Assembly (NCBI GenBank): GCA_026985095.1
Contig: JALSQW010000007.1
Location: 27,427 to 91,426 of the forward strand
Source of the DNA: Acidimicrobiia bacterium
GTDB taxonomy: Bacteria; Actinomycetota; Acidimicrobiia; Spongiisociales; UBA5794
DNA length: 64,000 nucleotides
Reading direction: 5' to 3'
Position numbers and translations under genes: made by a program. Below are positions 26,121 through 35,256 of the stretch, piece by piece. Position 1 is the first letter of the stretch. The number at the start of each line of letters is the position of its first letter. The notes under the pieces were generated by a model. It was not told the DNA's origin, ran no database searches, and worked only from the letters and a program-made list of their open reading frames with translations.

Positions 26121-29100
26121 TCAGTCGTCGTCCGTGTCGTTGTCTTCCTGGAACTTCTTCCGGAGTCCCTGCATCGACGACAGCACCGATTCGGCACCGA
26201 CCCCGATCCGCGGAAGCTTGGCCGACTGGCGAGCGTATCGGCTCCGCGACACGGGACGTTCGACGTCCTGCTCCTCGGCGAGCTCCCGGGCCGCTCTCCA
26301 GTCGAGGTCGGCCTCTTCGGACGTCTCCACGGGTCGATGCGACGCCTCGGTGACGGGAGCATCCTCCTCGTCCGGCCCCTCTTCGACCTCGCCGGCCACG
26401 ACCGTGGCGGCTTCCCCTGCGCCGGCGCCTGACTCGGGCCCGGCGACGTCCGCCTCGGAACGATCAGCCCGCTCGTCGGAGCCGCCGGCCCGGTCCGCCG
26501 ACTCGCCGTCGTCGGTTCGCCCGCCACGCAGTCGGGCCAGCTCCGCTTCGACGGCCTTGAGCTTGCGGTCGGCCTCGGCCGACATCCGGAGGGCCTCCGC
26601 CCTGGCCTCGGCCGCCGACTGCTGGGCCTCGCTGCGGATCCGCTCGGCGTCGACCCGAGCCCGCTCGAGGAGCTCCCTGGCCTCGGCGTCGGGAGCGACC
26701 GGCGCGCCGGCGTCGACGAACTCGATCCGGGCCGCGATCTCGGCCTCCATCCGTTCGAGCTCGCGCATCCGGTCCCGGGATTGTTCCTCCCGTCGACGGA
26801 CCTCCTCGTCTCTCCGGTTCAGCTCCTCCCTGCGACCCTCCAGCTCCGCCTTGGCCGCCGCCAGGGCCTGCGTCGCCTCCTCGGCTTCCCGTTTGGCCTG
26901 CTCGAAGGCCTTCACCTGATCCTCGTATCGGCCCAGCTCGGCACGCGCCGCGGCCGCCTCGCCCTCTGCCGAAGCTCGCAGACCGACCGCCTCGCGTTGG
27001 GCCCGCTCGACGATCTCGAAGGCGCGCTGCTCGGCGTCGGCCAGGGTCTTGGCCCGGTCCTTGGCGGCAGCCAGGACCTGTTCGGCCTCGGCCCGAAGCT
27101 CCTCCGCCTCCCCGCGCAGACGAGCCGCTTCGGCCTCTGCGGCGGCGGTGATCGTCGCCGCGCCGGCTTCGGCCGCTTCCACGGCCGCCATTCGCTCCTC
27201 CAGGGCCCGTTCGGCTTCTGCCGTCGCTTCTTGAACTGCGGCCAGCTCGGTTCGGCGCCGCTCGATCTCGGCGTCGGCTTCCGCGAGTCTCTCGGCGGCG
27301 AGCCGTTCGGCCTCGTCGGCCATGGCTCTCGCCTTGCCCTCGGCGTCCGCCAGCAAGGCGAGCTGGTCTTCGTGCTCCTGGCGGAGGGCCGCAGCCTTCT
27401 CCCGCATCCGAGCGACGTCGCGACGCGCCCCTGCGGTGAGCTCCTCGGCGGTCTTCCTCGCATCGTCGAGGATCGCCTCGGCCTCGCCGCGCAGGAACGC
27501 CGCCTGCTCCTTGGCGGCCTCCACGGCGGCAGCGCCGTCCTGACGGATCGCCTCGGCCTCCTCGGTCGCCCGAGCGATCATCGCCGCAACCCGGTTGTCG
27601 GCATCGGCGAGGAGTCGTTCCTTCTCGGCGATCGCCTCCATCCGGTCCTCGGCGTCGCGCAGGATCGAAGCTGCCTTCTCCGACGCATCCGAGACGAGCT
27701 GAACGGCACGCTGTTCCTCGTCCTCGATGGCCGCGAGACGAGCCTCCAGCGATCGTTCCCTCGTGTCGAGCTCACGGCTGCGAGCTTCGGCGGCGTTCCG
27801 AAGCTCGTCGATCTCGGCCTCGGCTTGGCGGCGGAGCCGGTCCGCTTCTGCGGTGGCCTCGGACACGAGACGCTCGCCCTCCTCCTCGGCCGCTTCGAGC
27901 CGCCGAGTCGCTTCGGCGGTTGCCGCGGCCAACGCACGTTCGCGTTCGGTCAGCTCCTCCAGGCGTTGCTGCGTCCCGACCAGCAGCGCCTGGGCCTGCT
28001 CCTCCGCCTCGGCGCGTCGCACGACGGCCGCCTCGGCGGCCTGAGCCAACGTCGCGGACGCCTCGTCGGCCTTGCGGTCGGCGACGGCGATCAACTGTTC
28101 TGCGTACTCCTCGGCCTCGGCCCGCATCCGAGCGGCGGTCGACGATGCCTCGGCTGCCTCCCGCTCGGCATCCTCGCGCAGAACCCTGGCTTCGTCGCGA
28201 AGCTCCCTCGCTTCCTCTCGCGCCGCCACGAGGGCCGACTCGGCCTCGTCGTGCAGACGTCGGGCGTCGGCCACGATCTCCTCGGCCTGAGCATCGGCTC
28301 TGGCCCGGATCGTCGCCGCTTCCTCCTTCAGCGTGGCAGCTTCGGTCCGGGCGGACTGACGGATCGACTCCGCCTCCGATCTGGCGTCGGCCAGGATCTG
28401 CTCGGCCTCACCCCGGAGGCGCTCGGCCTCTTCCATCATCCGGGATGCGTCTTCCCGAAGGCGGGCGGCTTCCGCCTGGGCATCGGCGACCAAGGCTCCT
28501 GCTCGCTCCTCGGCTTCGACGACCGCGATCTCACGCTCGTCGAGGTCGCCCTCGCGGGCGGCCAGCCGCTCCTCGATCTCGGTAGCCGCTGCTTCCGCCG
28601 CGGCGAGCCGATCGGTCGCCTCGGCGACGACCCGTGCCGCCTCCGCCCGCGCGTCGGTGAGGATCGACTCGACGTCGTTCTCGGCGGTGCGGATCCGCTC
28701 GGCAGCGTCGGCTTCGGCCGCGGCGCGGATCCGGTCCGCCTCCCGCCACGCCTCGGTCAGGTTCTCCTCGGCCTCGTCGCGGATCCGATCCGCCTCCCGT
28801 TGTCCTTCGGCCCGCTTGTGGGCGAGCTCCGTCTCGATCTCCAGGAGGATCTCCTGGACGCGACGCTCGGCGTCGGCGATCAAGGCCCGCGCCTCACGCT
28901 GCGCCTCCGAGACCTTTCGGGCTGCGGCGAGGCGGTCCCGGTCCGCTTGCTCCCGGGACCGGTTGGCTTCCTCCCGCATGGTCACCGCGGCGCGTTCGGC
29001 ACGGGCCAGCAACGACCGGGCTCGTTCCTCGGCTTCCTTCCTGATCCGCTCGGCGGCAGCATCCGCGTTGACGAGCGCGGTCTCGTCTTCCAGTGCCGCA

Positions 29101-30695
29101 AGACGCTGACGGAGGTCCTCTTGGAGATGCGCGACCTCGTCCCGTCGCCGCTCGGTCTCGGCGAGCAGCTCGTTCGCGGCAGCTCGCGCCTCTGAACGGA
29201 TCCGGTCCGCCTGGGCTTCGGCGTCCTCCCTGATCCGGCCGGCCTCGACGGCGGCCAGCGCCAGGGTGTCGTCCTCGGCGCCTTGCCTGGCATCGACGAT
29301 CCTGGAGATCTCCGCTTCGAGCCTCCGGCGTTCGTCCTCCATCGACCGGCGGGCGTCGGCGACGATGCGTTCGGCTTCCTCCCGCGCTGCTTGGACGATG
29401 CCGGCAGCCTGATCGTTCGCTTCGGCAACGGCGACGGCCGTGCCCTCGGCGATCTGGCCCCGCAGCTCCTCAAGCTCGGCAACGGCCGCGGCCAACCGCT
29501 CCTCGGCCTCCGCCCGCGCCGCCGCCGCCTCGGCCACCCGCGCCTCGACCTCCACACCCGACGCGACCTCCGCCTGCAGCCGCTCCACCTCCGCCCGCAG
29601 AGCCGCAGCCTCCCCCTCCAACGCCGCCGCCCGCTCTTCGGCCACCCGACGCGCCGCGTCCTCCTCCGAACCCACCGCCACCGACTCCCGCAGCTCCTCC
29701 AACTCCCGGCGGAGACCGGCAGCCTCCGACTCGAGGGCGGCGACCTTGGCATCGGCGTCGGCGGTGACCGCGGCGAGCTCCTCTCGGGCCGCGGCGAGGA
29801 TCGCCTCGGTTCGTGTGTGGTCAGGTGCCTGAGCTCTCGCCTCTTCGAGCTGAGCGGCCAGATCGTCGATGCGCGCAACGAGCTGCTGCCGTTCGCTCTC
29901 GAGCTGAGAGCGATACTGGGCGAGGCCTTCGGCCGCTTCGGCACGGATCCGGTCCGCCTCTGCCCGGGCTTCGGCCAGGAGGCGATCGGCTTCCGCCCGT
30001 GCGGCCGCCTCGACCTCTTGGGATACGGGAACCGGAACCTGCGCGGCCTCGAGGGACTGCTGCAACACGGCGATCTGTTCGAGGAGCTGCGACCGCTCTT
30101 CCTCGACCTGGCGGCGGTACCGCTCCAGCTCTGCGCCCATCTCGCGGCGGATCTGCTCTGCCTCGGCGCGGGCCTCCTGGACCATGCGCTCCGCTCGTGC
30201 CGTCGCTTCCTCCGTGACGCCGGATCCGGAGGCAGCCGCCGAGGCTTCCGCCTCGGCGACGATCCGGGCGGCCTCGGCTCGGGCCTCCTCCACGATGCGT
30301 TCGGCTTCGTGGTCGGCCTGGGACGACGAACCGGCACCACCGGCCTCGTCGAGCAGGCGCCTGGCCTCGGCTTCGATGGCGGCAGCCCGCTCCTTGGCTT
30401 CGGCCTCGATCTTCTCGGCTTGCTTGCGGGCCCGTTCGAGAACCCGGTCCTTGGCATCGAACACCGCGATCATCGCGTTGTCCATCGACCGGCTCTCGAC
30501 CTCCTTGGCCTTCTGCGCCTCGTACTCGGCTTGTTGCAGACGCGCCTTGGCTTCCTCCGCCCATCGCTCGAGGTCACGGAAGTTCTGCTCCACCTCGCGC
30601 AGGAACTCGCGCACCTCGCGTTTGTCGTACCCCTTGCGAGCGACGGAGAACTGCTTCTTGTCGATGGACGCGTCGTCCGAGATTCGCTTCCTCAC
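26121..30695 (-). CDS. Giant DivIVA/Scy-like coiled-coil protein
   Basis: 1524 residues from GTG 30695. Residues ~14-50 (KKQFSVARKGYDKREVREFL) are a DivIVA-type N-terminal domain, which binds curved membrane and marks poles or division sites. Residues ~50-1390 are an almost unbroken Ala/Glu/Arg-rich coiled coil. Blocks such as AERLRGEAEQI and LADARSEAESI recur with an 11-residue step (hendecads) rather than a plain heptad. The last ~130 residues are acidic and disordered, ending in a basic then acidic tip. Size, DivIVA start and hendecads recall Streptomyces Scy, a polarity scaffold. Function by analogy only. Codon use shifts at ~29480-29725. Confidence 0.88.
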   Translation of the reverse strand: MRKRISDDASIDKKQFSVARKGYDKREVREFLREVEQNFRDLERWAEEAKARLQQAEYEAQKAKEVESRSMDNAMIAVFDAKDRVLERARKQAEKIEAEAKERAAAIEAEARRLLDEAGGAGSSSQADHEAERIVEEARAEAARIVAEAEASAAASGSGVTEEATARAERMVQEARAEAEQIRREMGAELERYRRQVEEERSQLLEQIAVLQQSLEAAQVPVPVSQEVEAAARAEADRLLAEARAEADRIRAEAAEGLAQYRSQLESERQQLVARIDDLAAQLEEARAQAPDHTRTEAILAAAREELAAVTADADAKVAALESEAAGLRRELEELRESVAVGSEEDAARRVAEERAAALEGEAAALRAEVERLQAEVASGVEVEARVAEAAAARAEAEERLAAAVAELEELRGQIAEGTAVAVAEANDQAAGIVQAAREEAERIVADARRSMEDERRRLEAEISRIVDARQGAEDDTLALAAVEAGRIREDAEAQADRIRSEARAAANELLAETERRRDEVAHLQEDLRQRLAALEDETALVNADAAAERIRKEAEERARSLLARAERAAVTMREEANRSREQADRDRLAAARKVSEAQREARALIADAERRVQEILLEIETELAHKRAEGQREADRIRDEAEENLTEAWREADRIRAAAEADAAERIRTAENDVESILTDARAEAARVVAEATDRLAAAEAAATEIEERLAAREGDLDEREIAVVEAEERAGALVADAQAEAARLREDASRMMEEAERLRGEAEQILADARSEAESIRQSARTEAATLKEEAATIRARADAQAEEIVADARRLHDEAESALVAAREEARELRDEARVLREDAEREAAEASSTAARMRAEAEEYAEQLIAVADRKADEASATLAQAAEAAVVRRAEAEEQAQALLVGTQQRLEELTERERALAAATAEATRRLEAAEEEGERLVSEATAEADRLRRQAEAEIDELRNAAEARSRELDTRERSLEARLAAIEDEEQRAVQLVSDASEKAASILRDAEDRMEAIAEKERLLADADNRVAAMIARATEEAEAIRQDGAAAVEAAKEQAAFLRGEAEAILDDARKTAEELTAGARRDVARMREKAAALRQEHEDQLALLADAEGKARAMADEAERLAAERLAEADAEIERRRTELAAVQEATAEAERALEERMAAVEAAEAGAATITAAAEAEAARLRGEAEELRAEAEQVLAAAKDRAKTLADAEQRAFEIVERAQREAVGLRASAEGEAAAARAELGRYEDQVKAFEQAKREAEEATQALAAAKAELEGRREELNRRDEEVRRREEQSRDRMRELERMEAEIAARIEFVDAGAPVAPDAEARELLERARVDAERIRSEAQQSAAEARAEALRMSAEADRKLKAVEAELARLRGGRTDDGESADRAGGSDERADRSEADVAGPESGAGAGEAATVVAGEVEEGPDEEDAPVTEASHRPVETSEEADLDWRAARELAEEQDVERPVSRSRYARQSAKLPRIGVGAESVLSSMQGLRKKFQEDNDTDDD

Positions 30696-30767
30696 CCAGG
30701 GTCTATCGGCCGGCTCGGAGGCCTCCTTGACCCAGTCTCCGACTCGGACCGATGTCCCTCGGGCCGG

Positions 30768-32294
30768 TCAGATCGCCTCCACGATGGAGGGGTCGAGGCC
30801 AGGGAAGGTCCGCAGGTAGACCCGCCGCTCCTCGGTCAACGACTCGACGATCCGCTTGTACTCGTCGAGCCTGCCCTGTCGTTCGTACAGGCGCCGCGGC
30901 TGAAGGAGCTCCAGATCGTCGAACCCCGGAACCTCGGTGGCCACGAAGTAGCCGAAGTCCGGATCCTCCTCCCAGACGATGGATCCCTCGGCGATCCCCT
31001 GCACCACGGCGGACGAATGCCGGATCTTGACCTTCTTCGACCGTCCATCGTCGTCGGTGCCACCGACCCGGCCGGTGTTCTTCAAGTACACCTCGAGGTC
31101 CGGCATGGTCTCGAGCAACTCGAGCAGACGGTTGCCCTGCAACGCGTCGTTGGTGAAGAAGAACGGATTCGTCCCGGGCACGCGCAGGTTCTTGCCCATC
31201 TCTGCCGCGCCCCCAGCCGACGTGCCCTTCGTCTCGCCCAGCATGAAGTAGGCCGCCGCCTGCTCCCGCTTCAGCTTCACCACCGCCGGGATGATGTTCT
31301 CGTTGCGGTTGAGCAGCAGCATGAAGTCCGCCGGTGGCAAGCCGTGCGGACTGCGATGACGGATGTTCGCCAGCGGGAAGGTCGAACGCCCGTTGCGGGT
31401 GTACGAATCATTGAAGAAATCGACCTTCCCGTTCTCGTCGACCCAGGTGTTCTCCAACCACGCATCCGGCCTGGTCGTCCCCCCGTAGATCGTCGGCTCG
31501 TCGTCGGGATCGAGCCCGAAGGTCTTCGCGAAGCAACCGTTCTCCGACGCGTAGACCTTGCCTCCGGGGAACAACGCGACGAAGTCGTCCTGAACGGGCA
31601 ACGACCCGAGCTGCTGACGGAACGTCGTCGTGGTCTTCCCGGTCCCCGACAGGCCGAGGATCAGCGCCACCTTCTCCCGACCGTCGACGTCGGGGAACAC
31701 CTTGAGCCCGGAGTGGAGCGCCAACCCGCCCGCCTCGTACACGAGGTGGTTCCACATCCGCAGGCCGCCCATCTTCGACTCACCGAAGTAGTCCGAACCG
31801 AACACCCGGGTGACGTAGTTGTCGTGGTCGACGAGGATCAGCCGATCGTCGGGCATCCCCGGTGCCATGAGCCCCGGGGTGTAGATGACCGTGAACTGGG
31901 GCACCCATTCATCGTCCTTGGGGAAGAAGAGCTGCTGCTGCATGGCCGGGATGTTGGCCTGCGTCTTCTCCATGTAGAGGCGACTCGCCGTGCGGAACTC
32001 CGGATCGGGACCGATGTAGCCCTCGATGAGGATCATGTCCTTGTCCGCGATGTAGGCGTCCTGCTTGGCCGCCCACTCTTCGTAGTCGGCGCGGGAGATC
32101 GAGTTCTTGTACGGCTCGTCGGCCGACACGAAGAACGTCGAGTTCGCCAGTCTGGCCGTCACCTCCGCCTTGTAGTTGATGTTCCCGAACTCGGTCACGG
32201 TCACCCGGGGCATGTACGCCAGCACCCATTCGCGCATCTGCGCCTGGGTCGGGTTCTTCTCCACCGATGCCGCATGGGGCAATCTGATCGCCAT
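30768..32294 (-). CDS. pckA: Phosphoenolpyruvate carboxykinase, ATP-type
   Basis: 508 residues. The kinase-1a P-loop is GLSGTGKTTT (~214-223). GLMAPGMPDDRLILVDHDNY, the DSYTRNGRSTFPL active-site segment and FMLGETKGTSAGG (matching the E. coli TAKxAG region) place it in the ATP-dependent family. It converts oxaloacetate to PEP in gluconeogenesis. A GGGAGGAG ribosome site precedes the ATG. It lies 19 bases after the aldolase stop in the same direction. Many Actinomycetota use the unrelated GTP-type enzyme, so the ATP type is worth noting. Confidence 0.92.
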   Translation of the reverse strand: MAIRLPHAASVEKNPTQAQMREWVLAYMPRVTVTEFGNINYKAEVTARLANSTFFVSADEPYKNSISRADYEEWAAKQDAYIADKDMILIEGYIGPDPEFRTASRLYMEKTQANIPAMQQQLFFPKDDEWVPQFTVIYTPGLMAPGMPDDRLILVDHDNYVTRVFGSDYFGESKMGGLRMWNHLVYEAGGLALHSGLKVFPDVDGREKVALILGLSGTGKTTTTFRQQLGSLPVQDDFVALFPGGKVYASENGCFAKTFGLDPDDEPTIYGGTTRPDAWLENTWVDENGKVDFFNDSYTRNGRSTFPLANIRHRSPHGLPPADFMLLLNRNENIIPAVVKLKREQAAAYFMLGETKGTSAGGAAEMGKNLRVPGTNPFFFTNDALQGNRLLELLETMPDLEVYLKNTGRVGGTDDDGRSKKVKIRHSSAVVQGIAEGSIVWEEDPDFGYFVATEVPGFDDLELLQPRRLYERQGRLDEYKRIVESLTEERRVYLRTFPGLDPSIVEAI

Positions 32295-32313
32295 GGTTGT
32301 TCTCCTCCCGCCG

Positions 32314-33363
32314 TCAGGCGATGGTCACGGAGTCGTCGAGGTAGACATCCTGGATCGCGTTGAGGATCTCGATGCCTTCGGCCATCGGACGTTGGAAGGC
32401 CTTCCGTCCCGAGATGAGACCCATCCCGCCGGCCCGCTTGTTGATGACCGCGGTGCGGACGGCTTGCGCCAGGTCGCTCGCCCCCGACGAGGCGCCGCCG
32501 GAGTTGATCAAGCCGATGCGACCCATGTAGCTGTTCGCCACCTGCCAGCGGGTCCACTCGATCGGATGGTCGGAGGCCAGCTCCGAGTAGACCCGCGGGT
32601 CGGTCTTGCCGAACCCCACGGCCGTGAACCCGCCGTTGTTCGTGGGCTGCTTCTGCTTGACGATGTCGGCTTCGATCGTCACCCCGAGGTGATTCGCCTG
32701 GCCGGTCAGATCGGCGGACGCCTCGTAGTTCACCCCGTCGACGGTGAACGCCGGGTTCCGGAGGTAGCACCACAGCACGGTGAACATCCCCAGCTCGTGG
32801 GCACGGTGGAACGCCTCCGAGACCTCGACGATCTGCCGCCGCGACTGGGGCGAGCCGAAGTAGATCGTTGCCCCGACGCCGGCGGCCCCCAGGTCCCACG
32901 CCTCGTCGACGCTGCCGAACATGGTCTGGTCGTACTCGGTGGGGTAGGTGAGCAGCTCGTTGTGGTTGATCTTGACGATGAACGGGATCCTGTGCGCGTA
33001 GCGGCGCGACATGGCTCCGAGGACCCCGAAGGTGGTCGCCACGGCATTGCAGCCGCCTTCGATGGCGAGGGTGATGATGTTCTCAGGATCGAAGTAGATG
33101 GGATTGGGACCGAACGCCGAGGCCCCCGAGTGCTCGATGCCCTGGTCGACGGGGAGGATCGACAGGTAGCCGGTGCCGCCGAGGCGCCCGGTGTCGTGCA
33201 TCGACTGGAGGTTCCGGAGGACCTGCGGGTTGCGATCGGACGGCCCGAAGACCTGATCGACATGGTCGGGTCCGGGAAGATGGAGCAGCGACTTGGGGAT
33301 CCCCTTCGCCTCGTAGCTGAGCAGCTCCGCTGCCTCGTCCCCCAACAGCGCGTGCAGATCCAT
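32314..33363 (-). CDS. Class I fructose-bisphosphate aldolase (DhnA/FbaB type)
   Basis: 349 residues from ATG 33363, with GAGGAG upstream; the longer frame to 33450 crosses an inverted repeat and is not expected. [30 protein letters not shown] and [13 protein letters not shown] are features of the archaeal-type class I aldolases. It makes or cleaves fructose 1,6-bisphosphate and forms an operon with pckA. Because no iolJ is visible, it might also cleave the IolC product (inference). Confidence 0.9.
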   Translation of the reverse strand: MDLHALLGDEAAELLSYEAKGIPKSLLHLPGPDHVDQVFGPSDRNPQVLRNLQSMHDTGRLGGTGYLSILPVDQGIEHSGASAFGPNPIYFDPENIITLAIEGGCNAVATTFGVLGAMSRRYAHRIPFIVKINHNELLTYPTEYDQTMFGSVDEAWDLGAAGVGATIYFGSPQSRRQIVEVSEAFHRAHELGMFTVLWCYLRNPAFTVDGVNYEASADLTGQANHLGVTIEADIVKQKQPTNNGGFTAVGFGKTDPRVYSELASDHPIEWTRWQVANSYMGRIGLINSGGASSGASDLAQAVRTAVINKRAGGMGLISGRKAFQRPMAEGIEILNAIQDVYLDDSVTIA

Positions 33364-33390
33364 GGACGCTCTCCTCGTTCGCGATCGCCT

Positions 33391-33439
33391 CTGTGCCCTG
33401 ATTATGGTCGATACCGCGGGCCGTGGATCAGGGGCACAG
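33391..33439. repeat. Inverted repeat between pgm and the aldolase gene
   Basis: CTGTGCCCTGAT (33391-33402) and ATCAGGGGCACAG (33427-33439) pair over 12 bp with one bulged base and a 24-base loop. On the minus strand a CATAAT hexamer (33401-33406) lies just inside it, so it may be an operator flanking the aldolase-pckA promoter, or a terminator for the mutase gene. Confidence 0.45.
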
Positions 33440-33446
33440 GACCCTG

Positions 33447-35168
33447 TCACGAACCCTCGAAGCCGGCGAAGGCGGCGAGAGCGACGGCGACGCGGTGGGC
33501 GGACCCCCGAAGCTGCTCCTCCACGCCGGCCCGATCGGCGCCCGAACCGAGCTCTCCACGCAGGTCGACGTAGATCTTCAGCTTCGGCTCGGTCCCCGAC
33601 GGGCGGATCAACGCTCGGCCCCGGTCACCCAATGTGTACTCGACCAGCGGCGTCGCACCGAGATAGAACGGGCGCCGGTCGGCGTTGAGCCGGTAGTCGG
33701 TGACGGCGGTGACCGCCAGACCGCCCAACTCGCTCGGGACAAGATCGCCCAGGCGATCCATGGCGGCGTCGATCTCGCGGCGTCCCTCGCGGCCGGGCCG
33801 CACGATGTTGTGGTGCGCCGACACCCACACCCCGTGCATCCGGTAGAGACGCTCCAATCGTCGCCACACCGACCCGCCTGCGGATCGTTCGTGGCCGACC
33901 ATCTGGGCGAACACCGCTGCCGCGGAGATCCCGTCCTTGTCCCTGACCCGCGGCCACACCGAGTACCCGATCGCCTCCTCGTAGCCGAGCAGGAAGTTCC
34001 CCTTCCCTTCGTCTTCGAGCGCCAGCGCCGCGTTCCAGATCCACTTGAACCCCGTGAGCGTGCGATCGTAGAAGGCCCCCGCAGCCTCCGCGATGGAGGC
34101 CAACATGGGTGATGAGACCACCGTGTTGAGCAGGATCGGGCGATCGACGGTCCCATACTCCAGCAGGAAGTCGGCGAGCAGCACACCGATCTGATCTCCG
34201 GTCAGCGGCCGCCACACGCCCCCCGGCTCGGGGAGACTGACCGCCAGACGATCCGCATCGGGGTCGTTGGCGAGCACGACGTCCGCGTCGATCGCCGCCG
34301 CCAGCTCATGGGCCAGGTCCAGCGCGCCGGGCTCCTCCGGGTTCGGGAAGGACACCGTCGGGAAGCGCCCGTCGGGCTCGAACTGCCGGGCGACCGGGTA
34401 CACCGAGCGGAACCCTGCCCGTTCCAACGCCGCGGTCGTGTACGGGCCCCCGACCCCGTGCAGCGGCGTATAGACGACCTTCATCGACCGATCCACGGTC
34501 ACGCCGACCATCGCTGCCGGCAAGGCCGACAGGTACTCGCCGCGGAGGTTCGGGATCGGGCGGACCAACGGATGTTCGAAGGGATCAGCGACCCGGGGGA
34601 CCTCGTCGGCGGGTGCGACCGCGGCGATCGCGTCCGCGATCTGCCGGTCGGCTGGCGGGATGATCTGGACGTGGTTCGCCGCATAGACCTTGTACCCGTT
34701 GTACTCCGGCGGGTTGTGACTGGCAGTGATCACGATCGCGGCGATCGCGTCGAGTTCCCTGGCCGCGAACGCCACCCCCGGCGTCGGGGTCGTCCCCGGG
34801 CCGTAGACCACCTCGAGGCCGGCGGCGACGAGCACCGCGATCGTGTCCTCCATGAACGCCTGGCTGGAGAGCCGGGCGTCCCGACCGACCACGACCGGAC
34901 CGCGACCAGGCCCGGTGGTCGCCAGTAGATGATCGGCCAGGCCCCGCGTCGTGCGGATGACGACCGCCCGGTTCATCCGGTTCGAGCCTGCCTCGACCAC
35001 ACCCCGCAGCCCCGCCGTGCCGAAGACGAGCATCCCCGCCATCCGGTCGGCGAGATCGTCGACGGCGCCGGCGTCGATCAGCCCCTCGAGCTCCGCTCGC
35101 GTGTGCGGGTCCGGGTCGTGGGCCGCCCACACGCGGGCAGCCTCGATCGGGTCGTTCGGTAGATCCAT
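33447..35168 (-). CDS. Phosphoglucomutase/phosphomannomutase
   Basis: 573 residues. The four domains of alpha-D-phosphohexomutases are visible. [17 protein letters not shown] lies at the N-terminus. The phosphoserine loop is [14 protein letters not shown], the Mg loop is NDPDADRLA, and the sugar loop is [10 protein letters not shown]. The phosphate-binding loop near the C-terminus is [12 protein letters not shown]. It interconverts hexose 1- and 6-phosphates. The length matches the longer PgcA-type enzymes. Divergent from glpD. Confidence 0.92.
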   Translation of the reverse strand: MDLPNDPIEAARVWAAHDPDPHTRAELEGLIDAGAVDDLADRMAGMLVFGTAGLRGVVEAGSNRMNRAVVIRTTRGLADHLLATTGPGRGPVVVGRDARLSSQAFMEDTIAVLVAAGLEVVYGPGTTPTPGVAFAARELDAIAAIVITASHNPPEYNGYKVYAANHVQIIPPADRQIADAIAAVAPADEVPRVADPFEHPLVRPIPNLRGEYLSALPAAMVGVTVDRSMKVVYTPLHGVGGPYTTAALERAGFRSVYPVARQFEPDGRFPTVSFPNPEEPGALDLAHELAAAIDADVVLANDPDADRLAVSLPEPGGVWRPLTGDQIGVLLADFLLEYGTVDRPILLNTVVSSPMLASIAEAAGAFYDRTLTGFKWIWNAALALEDEGKGNFLLGYEEAIGYSVWPRVRDKDGISAAAVFAQMVGHERSAGGSVWRRLERLYRMHGVWVSAHHNIVRPGREGRREIDAAMDRLGDLVPSELGGLAVTAVTDYRLNADRRPFYLGATPLVEYTLGDRGRALIRPSGTEPKLKIYVDLRGELGSGADRAGVEEQLRGSAHRVAVALAAFAGFEGS

Positions 35169-35256
35169 GAGACACCGAGCCTACCGGCCCGCGCCCGCCC
35201 TCCGAAGAGGCCAGCCGCACGATCCGAGCCACCCCTACGGCGGTAACCTCCACCGG

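Noticed and set aside
28982..30457. Long alternative-frame ORFs within the coiled-coil gene on both strands
   Set aside because: They arise from the repetitive GAG/GCC codon pattern; no start signals, no domains.
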